Below are positions 44,902-53,783 of a stretch of 64,000 nucleotides of DNA, one piece after another. Every line of letters starts with the position of its first letter. Position 1 is the first letter of the stretch. Source of the stretch: Bacteroidales bacterium (GTDB taxonomy: Bacteria; Bacteroidota; Bacteroidia; Bacteroidales; JAIOZK01). A model generated the notes under the pieces. The model saw only the letters and a program-made list of their open reading frames with translations, was not told the origin of the DNA and searched no databases. A program made the position numbers and the translations under genes. The DNA lies in the NCBI GenBank assembly GCA_021738625.1, contig JAIPBS010000009.1, positions 44,172 through 108,171 on the forward strand, in the 5' to 3' direction.

Positions 44902-47025
44902 TTAGTACGACCCGCCCCAGCGTCTCAGAAACCACTCCACAGCAAGCAATAAAATAATAAGGGCCAGGATCCAAAAAAAGTTAATGATCTCAGAATACTT
45001 CTGCTGGAAATAAACCACAGGTTTCAAATCATCCCTTTCATCTAAAAGCCCAGGGATATCCTGGATCTGGACGGGATACAACATCCTTCCATCATGTTCA
45101 CTGGCTATTCTGTTTAGCAGGGAGTGATTGGCCTGCAAACGATTATCTTCTATCATCTGACGGCTGATCACAAATGTTCCTTTTTCTGAGAAAGTCTCCC
45201 CGCCATGCTCTACTCCGGCCAAATAGCTATAAGTACCGGGCGGGAAATTTCCTGCAGAAAGATAATAGCGTTCATTTTGCTTTGAAAAAACAAAAGGGTA
45301 TTGATTTGCTTCCTGATCGGTGATCAGGATATTCACTTCTGGATCATTTATCAATTCATAATTTTTATTGTAAAGTTCAGCTCTGAAAACAACATCTTCA
45401 TTTGTAAAAAAAACATTATCGGAATACACATGAAAACGACTCTTATCTGCTTTCAAAACAAGGTACTGCACCATTTTACCGATCAACTCATTGAATTGCT
45501 GATGGCTCTCATTCATGCGGTAACTGCTGATGCGCCATCGCCAGATACCCTCTCCGCAAATGACAGCTGTTTTCCCGGAAGCATTGCTCATAAATGCAAC
45601 CAAAGGATCCGCCCTTATTACCTTGCCTATTTTCTGATGAAATAAAATCTGTGAAGAATTGATCAACTGATAATTACCGAATGGACAAAACAAAGGCGGC
45701 AGCTGCTTTGCTTGTTGAAGAAAAGCATCGGGAAGCTGAAACAGGCTGAAGGCATCATTATACGAAGGATAAACATTCTCGAAAGTCTTGTTGTCGCTGA
45801 ATATTTCTATACCAAGCTTCAACTCGTTCAACGACAACAGATCGGTTTGGGAACCAACAACAATAAGCATTGGAACTTCTTTTTCGGCCATAGTGGTAAT
45901 AATCTGCAGAGAACGTGGATCCTTCGAAGGCAATTGATGAAGGATCAACAAATCCGGAGTTTTGTCGGACATGCTGAATTGGTTCAATGTACTCCATTCC
46001 AGGCTGTAAGGTTCGTTTTGCTCCAAAGCACTCTTAATGGCAGCGATATCAGGATGCGGAGCATCGGCAAGGATCAGGATATGACTTTTAGCATCGATCA
46101 CATCAATAAAAAAGTCCGCTTTATTGTTGCTGCTGCTTACCTCGCCATCAAGAACGCTCACCTGTACCTCGTAATGAACCAGACCGCTCTGCTCTGCTTT
46201 AAGCATAAACCTGATATTTTCCATAAAATCTTTACGATCGATCTTAACATTTCTGCTTGCGAGTGTTTTGCCGTTTCGGACAAGCTTCACAGTTAAACTT
46301 TCGTTTTTACATTTTTTCGAAGCAAGCATAACCTCTACTGGAAATTCATTCCGTTCAAAGGCGATTTTATTGTGTACCACTTGCTCAATCCGCACATCTT
46401 TTTTCAGGCTTGTATCGCCCATTGCAATGGTGTAAACAGGAAAATCAACGGCCCGGGCCGCATAAACCGGGTTGACCCCCTGATTGTAAAGTCCGTCGCT
46501 GGCTATAAACAGGGCGCCGATATTTCTGTTGTCATAATTTTGTTGCACATCATGTATCAAAGCGGAAATATCTGTAAGCTTTTCGTCAAAGCTTGTTTCG
46601 TCAGTTTCTTCAACCTCAGACCCGAAATTCAGACGTTGCAGTTCATAATCGTCCCTGATGCTATTCATCACCTCTTTGAGAGCAGGCAAATAATCACGAA
46701 ACAGAAATAAAGAATCCGATCCCATTAAAACCGAGCGGCTGTCATCCTGTGCATAGATTACAAGCGGCCGGTCGTAGGTTTTGGTGATACGCATCAACAA
46801 AGGTCCCATCAACAAAAATGCAATGATACTCACAGCTATAAACCTCAGGATTGCGAGCAAGCTGTAAAGCCAACGCGGATAATCCGAACGCCGGTCCTTA
46901 TAATACAGCGCCAGAGCAAATACGAAGCCGGCTACAAGACAAATCAATACAAACCATAAAGGATAATCCAGTAGTAAATCCAAATTCAATAATGTTTTTG
47001 ATATTAGGTTTCCATGCCGCCACAA
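44902..47025 (-). CDS. VWA-domain membrane protein
   Basis: 707-residue protein with two N-terminal membrane helices (about 18-42 and 50-75), a von Willebrand A domain starting VIYAQDDSRSVL, whose DDSRS fits the MIDAS DxSxS motif, a long strand-rich periplasmic region and a final helix (IINFFWILALIILLLAVEWF). It resembles large Bacteroidota BatA-like proteins. Start uncertain: ATG at 47025 overlaps fabG by 22 bp, and TTG at 46989 or 46983 (beginning near the first helix) are alternatives. Role not known; the neighbouring YdcF and M48 genes suggest envelope maintenance. Confidence 0.82.
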   Translation of the reverse strand: MWRHGNLISKTLLNLDLLLDYPLWFVLICLVAGFVFALALYYKDRRSDYPRWLYSLLAILRFIAVSIIAFLLMGPLLMRITKTYDRPLVIYAQDDSRSVLMGSDSLFLFRDYLPALKEVMNSIRDDYELQRLNFGSEVEETDETSFDEKLTDISALIHDVQQNYDNRNIGALFIASDGLYNQGVNPVYAARAVDFPVYTIAMGDTSLKKDVRIEQVVHNKIAFERNEFPVEVMLASKKCKNESLTVKLVRNGKTLASRNVKIDRKDFMENIRFMLKAEQSGLVHYEVQVSVLDGEVSSSNNKADFFIDVIDAKSHILILADAPHPDIAAIKSALEQNEPYSLEWSTLNQFSMSDKTPDLLILHQLPSKDPRSLQIITTMAEKEVPMLIVVGSQTDLLSLNELKLGIEIFSDNKTFENVYPSYNDAFSLFQLPDAFLQQAKQLPPLFCPFGNYQLINSSQILFHQKIGKVIRADPLVAFMSNASGKTAVICGEGIWRWRISSYRMNESHQQFNELIGKMVQYLVLKADKSRFHVYSDNVFFTNEDVVFRAELYNKNYELINDPEVNILITDQEANQYPFVFSKQNERYYLSAGNFPPGTYSYLAGVEHGGETFSEKGTFVISRQMIEDNRLQANHSLLNRIASEHDGRMLYPVQIQDIPGLLDERDDLKPVVYFQQKYSEIINFFWILALIILLLAVEWFLRRWGGSY

Positions 47026-47750
47026 ACATTGATCACCTGACCGGTAACGTAGGAAGACAAGTCGGAGGCAAGAAACATTGCCACATTGGCAACATCATCA
47101 GGAGTGCCGCCTCTTTTCAATGGGATAGCGTTTTTCCATTCTTCCCTGACAGCTTCTGGAAGTTTGAGGGTCATTTCAGTCTCAATGTAACCCGGAGCAA
47201 TGGCATTGCAACGAATATTGCGTGCGCCCAGCTCCTGAGCAATAGATTTTGTAAAACCGATCATGCCCGCTTTGGAAGCCGAGTAATTTGATTGTCCGGC
47301 ATTTCCTGCAACACCAACTACAGAACTCATATTGATAATGGAGCCGCTGCGTTGCTTAATCAGTTGACGCTGGATAGATTTGGTCATATTAAAAACCGAT
47401 TTCAGGTTTACCTTCATGATCAGGTCCCAATCCTGCTCACTCATGCGAAGCAGTAAATTATCACGGGTGATCCCCGCATTGTTTATAAGCACATCGATTT
47501 TCCCGAAATCCTCCGTAATCTGAGCTATTGTTTCTTCACAATCCTTTAGGGAACTTGCATCGGAGGCATAGCCCCTGCCGTTAACACCAAATTTAGTCAA
47601 CTCCTCTTCCAGGCTAATCATATTATCGTCTCTATTCAGGTCGGTAAAAGCTACATCAGCGCCTGCCCCGGCAAAACGCAAGGCAATAGCACGGCCGATA
47701 CCACGGGCCGCCCCGGTGATTAAAGCCGTTTTGTTTTTTAACAAATCCAT
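47004..47750 (-). CDS. fabG: 3-oxoacyl-[acyl-carrier-protein] reductase
   Basis: 248-residue short-chain dehydrogenase that reduces beta-ketoacyl-ACP with NADPH in fatty acid synthesis. The cofactor motif TGAARGIGRA, NNAG at LINNAGITRDNLLLRM, the catalytic Ser/Tyr/Lys in SSVVGVAGNAGQSNYSASKAG and the C-terminal GQVINVCGGM are complete. A reverse-strand -7 element (CAAAGATA on plus, 47775-47782) gives it a promoter. It leads a minus-strand operon with the VWA protein. Confidence 0.95.
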   Translation of the reverse strand: MDLLKNKTALITGAARGIGRAIALRFAGAGADVAFTDLNRDDNMISLEEELTKFGVNGRGYASDASSLKDCEETIAQITEDFGKIDVLINNAGITRDNLLLRMSEQDWDLIMKVNLKSVFNMTKSIQRQLIKQRSGSIINMSSVVGVAGNAGQSNYSASKAGMIGFTKSIAQELGARNIRCNAIAPGYIETEMTLKLPEAVREEWKNAIPLKRGGTPDDVANVAMFLASDLSSYVTGQVINVCGGMET

Positions 47751-47831
47751 ATGGCATTAAATTTTGTTACAGGTCAAAGATAACTTTTTTAAATCTTTGA
47801 AAAAAACGAGCCGTATCCACTTTTATTCTAT

Positions 47832-48974
47832 TCAGAATATCAGCTTTATGACCGCACCCTTTTTATTGCGATTTTTGATATCGATTTTTCCACCGTGCGC
47901 ATCCATAACCAGCTTTACAGCAGCAACCGAGAGCCCGAGTCCCTCTGAGTTCATAACATCGTTGGAATTGAAATAATGAAACATTTTACTTAGCACTTCT
48001 TCCGAAAAACCAGGGCCTTCATCCCTGAACTCTAAAACCGGACGTTGTCCTTCCAAATAGGCGCAGATATCGACACGTCCGTTTTCAGGCGAGAACTTCA
48101 AAGCATTATCCAATAATCCTTCAAGCGAACTTCTAACCAGATCAAAATCCAGGCTTATCTTAATGTCTTCAGGTCTAATGGATGTATGAATACTTACATT
48201 TTTCTCATCTGCCACATGCCTGAATTTTTCAAGGATATTATCTATCAAATATGCAACGCGCTGCGGACTATAACTTAATTTGTATTTTTCAAGCTTAAGG
48301 CTGGTAACTAAAATGGCGATCTCGCTGAATTTTACCAGTCGGTCGGAAGCCTCCTTCAAATAATCCAGATATTCTGACTGCTCGCTTGTTTGACTTTCAT
48401 CTCCCAACAATTCGATAAGTCCCTGTATACCATTCAATGGAGTCCTGAGTTCATGACTGATGATGCTAAGAAAATCACTTTTGGCCCTTTCAAGACTTCT
48501 CAACTGGCTATTGGCCTCTTCAAGCTGCTGCGTGCGCTCTGCAACCTTATCTTCGAGGGTTTTATTCATCTGCCGGAGTTGCGCTTTTTGGTTTTTCAAG
48601 GCAAGATGTGTATCAACCCTGGCCAAAAGTTCATCAGCATTAAATGGTTTGGTCAGATAATCTTCCGCACCGGAACGAAATCCGTTTACTACACTCTCTT
48701 TATCCGCTTTAGCCGTTAAAAAGATGATCGGGATGTCCCTGGTTTTTTCGTCTTTCTTTAAATACCTGCAAACCTCATATCCATCCATACCCGGCATCAT
48801 GATGTCAAGCAAAATGAGATCAAAATCATTTACATCAATCAGGGTAAGCGCTTCCTTACCGCTTTGCGCATAAGAAATATGATATGATTTGTTCTTCAGG
48901 ATATTGCCCAGGATTTGAATATTTTTGGGAATATCATCTACAATCAGAATTTTGTTCTCTCCGTTTTCAGCCAT
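47832..48974 (-). CDS. Receiver-histidine kinase (REC-HisKA-HATPase)
   Basis: 380-residue cytoplasmic protein with no membrane helix. An N-terminal receiver domain (acceptor D57 in LILLDIMMPGMDG, Lys of LTKPFNADELLARV) is joined by a coiled coil to a HisKA domain (H174 in SHELRTPLNGIQGL) and an HATPase (DEGPGFSEEVLSKMF, GLGLSVAAVKLVMDAHGG). This inverted order suits a relay in which its kinase part is switched by another kinase. It follows the large TPR hybrid kinase by 19 bp, so the two probably form a phosphorelay. Confidence 0.92.
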   Translation of the reverse strand: MAENGENKILIVDDIPKNIQILGNILKNKSYHISYAQSGKEALTLIDVNDFDLILLDIMMPGMDGYEVCRYLKKDEKTRDIPIIFLTAKADKESVVNGFRSGAEDYLTKPFNADELLARVDTHLALKNQKAQLRQMNKTLEDKVAERTQQLEEANSQLRSLERAKSDFLSIISHELRTPLNGIQGLIELLGDESQTSEQSEYLDYLKEASDRLVKFSEIAILVTSLKLEKYKLSYSPQRVAYLIDNILEKFRHVADEKNVSIHTSIRPEDIKISLDFDLVRSSLEGLLDNALKFSPENGRVDICAYLEGQRPVLEFRDEGPGFSEEVLSKMFHYFNSNDVMNSEGLGLSVAAVKLVMDAHGGKIDIKNRNKKGAVIKLIF

Positions 48975-48993
48975 AAAATTATTTTAAAGCAAA

Positions 48994-51834
48994 TCACAAC
49001 TGCTTTACCACATTTTGAAATTCCCTCAGTCGGCGATCCATGTTTTCAATATCAAAAGTCTCTGCATCCACAAGCAGATCATCACCGAAACTTACCAGGT
49101 ATGCATTACCAGTTTCCCGGCCTGCTTCACTTATATGCTTTCCAAACTGAATAATTTCATTTATAAAATGATTTTTAATTACACGCTTGTATTCCGGCAA
49201 GAGTGCCTCAAGCTTTTTCTTTTCTTGTTTGTTCAGGTATTGCATACCGCTCCAGTCATCAGGTTCTTTTGCTGATTGATGCCCGGCAATCTTTTTATCA
49301 GTTTCAAATTTCAGGTGTTTTTTAAGCTCCCTGATCAAATCCCTGCGCTGGACCGGTTTTTTCAGATAACCATCAAAGCGATTGCGTGTAAACTCCTCCT
49401 GCTCATCCAGCATAGCAAATGCAGTTAATGCCACAACCGGGATGTGAGCGGTTTGGAAATTGCCTTTGATTTGGTTGATCACTTCAAATCCATTCATTTT
49501 TGGCATCCGTATATCCAGAAAGATCAGATCAGGTTTCAGGCTGTTGGCCAGTTCGATGGCTTTCGAACCGGATTCAACGCCAAATACTTCAAGTGCTGAT
49601 GGTGACAACATTTCAACGATCAAATCTCTGTTGTTTTTAATATCATCGACAACCATCACGCGGGCCGGCTTGAAATTTATCTCTTTAATATTATCGTGCT
49701 GAACCAATCTTGATGCATAAGGCTGTGATGTAGCTACTACATTTTTCAGGCGCACCAGAAAACGACTACCTTCACCAGACCGGCTTTCAAGCGTAATTTC
49801 ACCACCCATCATTTCAACCAGCCGTCTTGAGATGGTCAAACCCAGGCCGGTTCCGCCTTTCAGTTCAAACCTACTATATTCGCTCTGCTGAAAAGCTTCG
49901 AATATTTTTTTTTGTTCTTCTTTGTGTATGCCAATACCCGTGTCGGAAACTTCAATCAGCAAATCTTTTTGCCCTCCTTCATTTTGCAGCATGTAAATTT
50001 TAATCTTCACATGCCCTTTCTCTGTAAATTTAATGGCATTGCCCACCAGGTTGAATAAAACCTGTCGTAAACGGGTTTTACTCAGCAATAAACTACGCGG
50101 GATGATGTTGTCGATTTCCATGTGGAAGTCGAGTCCTTTTTCCTGAATTTTCAGCATAAAGATTGCCCTGATCTCCTCACATAATTCGTAAAGGTTCACC
50201 GCCTCGTATTCCATCTCAACCTTACCGGATTCAATCTTGGAAAGATCCAGTATATCCTCAATCAAACTAAGCAAACTTTCACTGCTGGATTTTATGGATT
50301 CCAGGTATGACTTTTTGGCAAGGGCCTGATCATTTGATGCCATCAATTCCGTAAAGCCGATAATGGAATTCAGCGGGGTCCTGATCTCATGGCTCATATT
50401 GGCCAGAAACTGACTTTTGGTTTGGCTGGCTTGTATTGCCTTTTCTTTTGCACTGAGCATATCGTCGGCATATTTCCTGAGTTCGTTCCGGGCTTTGTTG
50501 ATCTCCTGGTTCTTGTCTTCAAGCAGTTTGTTGGATTTGATCTTATTGGTGTAGGCCCAGAAGATCACCATAAACAAGATCAGGAAAACAATCAGCCCTA
50601 AGCCGGCAATTTGTGCAAAGGTGTTCTTGCGGTTGATCTCAAGGTCTTTAATGCGTGATTCATTTCTAAGGATCTGCATTTCTTTTTCCATGCGCTCTTT
50701 TTCAAACAGGACTTGCAACTGTGCGATATTGCGTTGATTCCGCTCATTCAGAATACTGTCGCGGTATTTCATTGCAAATTCATAATTGAGTAAGGCATTT
50801 TTGTAATCACCCTGTTTTCTGAAAACACTGGAAATCTCCAGATAAGCATCTCTCACCATTGCTTTTGCATCGACCTCAATGGCCAGATCCAAACCTTTTC
50901 GGGTATAGTAAAGGGCTTTGTCATGTTCACCAAGCCCGGCAAAGGCTTTTCCTACATTGGAGTAAGTTTGGGCTACATACCTGCTGTCGCCGGTCTTTTT
51001 CTGCAAATCAAGTGCTTTAAGAAAAAACTCCAAAGCCTTGATGTTGTTGTCCATCTCCAGATAAACGGCCCCTATATCGTTATTACAAATGGCTACTCCT
51101 TTGTCGGAATGCAAGCGGACATTGATCTCAAGCGATCTATAGTAATAATCGAGTGCTTTATCATAATCCCCCCGGCTTTTATAAACATTCCCAATATTAT
51201 TTAGGTTGATCGCTATGCCCAGTGTTTTCCCCTCTTCCTCTTCAATTTTCAATGCGCGTGTGAATTGCGCAAGCGCCTTCTCGCTGTTACCCAGAAGAAA
51301 ATCAATATTCCCGATTGAGTTTAATGCCACAGCCATTCCATGTTTGTCATTCATCTCATCCGATATTTTAAGGGCTTTCAAATGATAATCAACGGCATTC
51401 TGATAATCATCCAGGCGTCTGTAAACCACACCAATGTTATTGTAGGTCCTGGATAGCAGCTCCGGGTCTCCATGCTCAACGGCCAGTTTTAGCGCATATC
51501 GGTGCAGGGCAATAGCTCTGGGGTAGACCGAAGAATTGCGAAACTCAACCCCTTTATCGTTTAAATAATAAATAAGCATGCTCATCAGCTTATTGGATGA
51601 TGCGATCTCCTGAGCTTGCTCCAAATGTTTGTTATCTTGAAACTTCTTCTGCTCGTCATAGTCCAGCAAAGCCAGATCAACCAGCATGTTTATAAGCAAG
51701 GAGTCATTCTGGGTTTGTCTGATGCGCAACAATAAGCTATCCACCTCTTCCGCATTGATGGCAGAAGTGGCAAACATAGCAGTGAAAAGCAGAACGGCTG
51801 CCGGTATTCTGAATAGCTTAAGGAATGTATTCAT
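48994..51834 (-). CDS. Hybrid sensor histidine kinase: TPR-TM-HK-receiver with C-terminal helical domain
   Basis: 946 residues when started at ATG 51834, which begins a signal peptide (MNTFLKLFRIPAAVLLFTAM, ending SAINA); the frame is open to 51900 but with a poorer start. About 370 residues of periplasmic TPRs precede a membrane helix, a coiled coil, HisKA (H482 in SHEIRTPLNSIIGF), HATPase (DTGIGIHKEEQ, GGTGLGLTISRRLVEMMGG) and a receiver with D774 in LIFLDIRMPKMNG. The last 100 residues are a helical domain shaped like HPt but lacking an evident phospho-histidine motif. Operon with the REC-HK gene. Confidence 0.92.
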   Translation of the reverse strand: MNTFLKLFRIPAAVLLFTAMFATSAINAEEVDSLLLRIRQTQNDSLLINMLVDLALLDYDEQKKFQDNKHLEQAQEIASSNKLMSMLIYYLNDKGVEFRNSSVYPRAIALHRYALKLAVEHGDPELLSRTYNNIGVVYRRLDDYQNAVDYHLKALKISDEMNDKHGMAVALNSIGNIDFLLGNSEKALAQFTRALKIEEEEGKTLGIAINLNNIGNVYKSRGDYDKALDYYYRSLEINVRLHSDKGVAICNNDIGAVYLEMDNNIKALEFFLKALDLQKKTGDSRYVAQTYSNVGKAFAGLGEHDKALYYTRKGLDLAIEVDAKAMVRDAYLEISSVFRKQGDYKNALLNYEFAMKYRDSILNERNQRNIAQLQVLFEKERMEKEMQILRNESRIKDLEINRKNTFAQIAGLGLIVFLILFMVIFWAYTNKIKSNKLLEDKNQEINKARNELRKYADDMLSAKEKAIQASQTKSQFLANMSHEIRTPLNSIIGFTELMASNDQALAKKSYLESIKSSSESLLSLIEDILDLSKIESGKVEMEYEAVNLYELCEEIRAIFMLKIQEKGLDFHMEIDNIIPRSLLLSKTRLRQVLFNLVGNAIKFTEKGHVKIKIYMLQNEGGQKDLLIEVSDTGIGIHKEEQKKIFEAFQQSEYSRFELKGGTGLGLTISRRLVEMMGGEITLESRSGEGSRFLVRLKNVVATSQPYASRLVQHDNIKEINFKPARVMVVDDIKNNRDLIVEMLSPSALEVFGVESGSKAIELANSLKPDLIFLDIRMPKMNGFEVINQIKGNFQTAHIPVVALTAFAMLDEQEEFTRNRFDGYLKKPVQRRDLIRELKKHLKFETDKKIAGHQSAKEPDDWSGMQYLNKQEKKKLEALLPEYKRVIKNHFINEIIQFGKHISEAGRETGNAYLVSFGDDLLVDAETFDIENMDRRLREFQNVVKQL

Positions 51835-52050
51835 TTTAAAATAATGCGCTATTAAATATGTACCAAATATAAAAAAAAGCTGAATAAAAGATAATACCAA
51901 ATAAGTGCTCCGTGCCTATCGGAAATGCAGCTCAATATTAACTTCATTCACCGGATCTGTTCTTAAGAGTTTGAAAATAATGTATATTTTTGCCCCCTTA
52001 ACCTCCAAATTCATTTAACGGTAACAATCGAGCAATCGAACATCCAACCA

Positions 52051-52674
52051 TCAACCATTCAAATACCCTTCAAACAACTCCAGGTGACGGTTAACGTGCC
52101 AGCCGTCCATCAGTCCGTGATGGCCGTGGATGGAAACCGGCATCATCATGCGACCGCCTTCCCGGAAAAGCTTACCGAACGCGATTTTGGGCACCGAATC
52201 CTTCCCGCCAAAAACGACCGGCTGGCGAATACCGGTAAAGCGTATCCAGGGCAGGGTGGTATAATGGATGACGTTTTCAAGCTGCTCGGTATACACAAGC
52301 CCTTTCTGAGCCTGCACACGGGCAATTTCCTTTCTTGCCTCCCGCATAAACTTATCCACATCCTCATCATACAGGATCAGGGCGTGGCCGTATGTTTTAT
52401 CTTCCCTGAAAACCGTGGGGCCGGCATGTACCTTATCGAAAAGAAAAACTTTATTATCCATGATGCGGGTTTTGAATTCCTCCACCCCGTTCACAGCTTT
52501 CAGGGAGTAATACAAATAGCTGAGGAAAAATGAAATACCCTCCTCTTTTGATTTTCTGTATGCTCCGGTGCAATCAACATTGGTAGTGATCCCGAAGAAA
52601 GGATCGTCCATCTGTTTGAAATGCTCGTAGTGATCCTTTCTGATCCAGTTTTCCTGCTCAATCTTTCTTTTCAT
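52051..52674 (-). CDS. Chloramphenicol-acetyltransferase-like (CAT) acyltransferase
   Basis: 207-residue protein of the type A chloramphenicol acetyltransferase fold. The active-site motif HHGLMDG (H185, H186, D190) near the C-terminus and the start ENWIRKDHYEHFKQMDDPFFG fit the CAT family, and length is slightly under the classic 213-220. Many such chromosomal proteins are not resistance enzymes and acylate unknown substrates. Its start overlaps the last 17 bp of the isoprenoid-synthase-like gene, which suggests the two act on one product. Confidence 0.88.
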   Translation of the reverse strand: MKRKIEQENWIRKDHYEHFKQMDDPFFGITTNVDCTGAYRKSKEEGISFFLSYLYYSLKAVNGVEEFKTRIMDNKVFLFDKVHAGPTVFREDKTYGHALILYDEDVDKFMREARKEIARVQAQKGLVYTEQLENVIHYTTLPWIRFTGIRQPVVFGGKDSVPKIAFGKLFREGGRMMMPVSIHGHHGLMDGWHVNRHLELFEGYLNG

Positions 52675-53731
52675 TGAAATCTGTTTTTAAATAACATTTC
52701 ACGGAACGCCAGAAATTGGTAGGTTTTTCCATGTCGCAAACCAGTTCCTGCCTGCTCATAATTGCCGGATCGAAGCGGCCGTAATGATCTTCCATTCTTT
52801 TCAACTGGGCCAGGCAAACCTCGCACCTGCTCACCACCGGGAACAAATGCCTCAGATATGAACGAATTCGCTTTGAGGGATACTCCATGGCATAAGACAA
52901 GAGGACGACCTTATCCCTCAATTCATTGAATATGCTGATCACTTTATCAATGCTGCCAGTGGCGGTAAGCAATGTTTTGATGTTTTGCTGCTGATCGAAA
53001 TACACGTCAAAAATATCGTTGCCCAGCTGGAACAAGGCGCCAAGATGATATACAGCCTCATATTCGCCTGCTGCCAGCGGATGCCCGAAGGCGCTGCGGT
53101 AAAACAAAATGCTGTAACCGCCCTTATCGAAGGTCACTTTCTTGATCCGGTCGAAACCAATGGAGTCGTTTTCCTGTTCGATACTGTCTTGCTGACTGCC
53201 CAGAATATTGTCGCGTGTTTCCTTTAAAAGCGCTTTGTTGCCTGCTTTTTTAAGCACATTTTGCCAGTGCTTTATAAAGATTTCCTGCACAAGGCTATCG
53301 GCTTGAAAAGATCCGGGATCATTGGTAATCTTATTGATCTCTTCAAAGTCAAGCTGTTGCTTATCGAAGAAATCATCAAAAATGCCTGTGATCACTCCCT
53401 GAGATGTACTGGCTTCTCGTTCATCGATTTTCATGGCATATTCGCGTAAAACACAAAAGGCCTCTCCCAGCATGGCAGGAACGGCATAGCCATAATACCT
53501 CCGGATTTTATAAAAATCGTCCGCCTTCAGGCTGCCATCGTTCCGTTGCCGGTAATCCGCCAGCTCTGGTTCAAGGTTCGCATTTATAAAACGCCGTTGC
53601 CTTTTCAGCTTCGTCAAAACAGAAAACAAAAGGGGCGGAAGGTTTAGCGTATTTTTCAATCGTAAAAATAACATCCGGGGAATAGCTGTTTGTTTTAAGC
53701 AAAAATATAGAAATCCATAAAGGTAATCCAT
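52658..53731 (-). CDS. Putative class I isoprenoid (terpene) synthase
   Basis: 357-residue all-helical protein with two aspartate-rich motifs placed as in class I isoprenoid synthases: DDFFD (residues 119-123, within GIFDDFFDKQ) and NDIFDVYFD (238-246). Both sit in helical sequence about 115 residues apart, as metal sites that bind the diphosphate of prenyl substrates. It is not a normal prenyl-diphosphate synthase: flanking sequence is unfamiliar. No membrane helix is clear. It overlaps the CAT-like gene by 17 bp. Substrate and product are unknown; the assignment rests on motifs and helical character. Confidence 0.7.
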   Translation of the reverse strand: MDYLYGFLYFCLKQTAIPRMLFLRLKNTLNLPPLLFSVLTKLKRQRRFINANLEPELADYRQRNDGSLKADDFYKIRRYYGYAVPAMLGEAFCVLREYAMKIDEREASTSQGVITGIFDDFFDKQQLDFEEINKITNDPGSFQADSLVQEIFIKHWQNVLKKAGNKALLKETRDNILGSQQDSIEQENDSIGFDRIKKVTFDKGGYSILFYRSAFGHPLAAGEYEAVYHLGALFQLGNDIFDVYFDQQQNIKTLLTATGSIDKVISIFNELRDKVVLLSYAMEYPSKRIRSYLRHLFPVVSRCEVCLAQLKRMEDHYGRFDPAIMSRQELVCDMEKPTNFWRSVKCYLKTDFNEKKD

Positions 53732-53783
53732 CCATCAACCAAAACCTTTATAAAGTTTTCCATAGCGTCCCCGGATGTAAATC

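Noticed and set aside
45712..46296. 194-codon plus-strand frame opposite the VWA protein
   Set aside because: No start context or motif; the opposing gene has clear domains.
51985..51992. Plus-strand TATTTTTG promoter element
   Set aside because: No TTG at the proper distance and no gene downstream on that strand.
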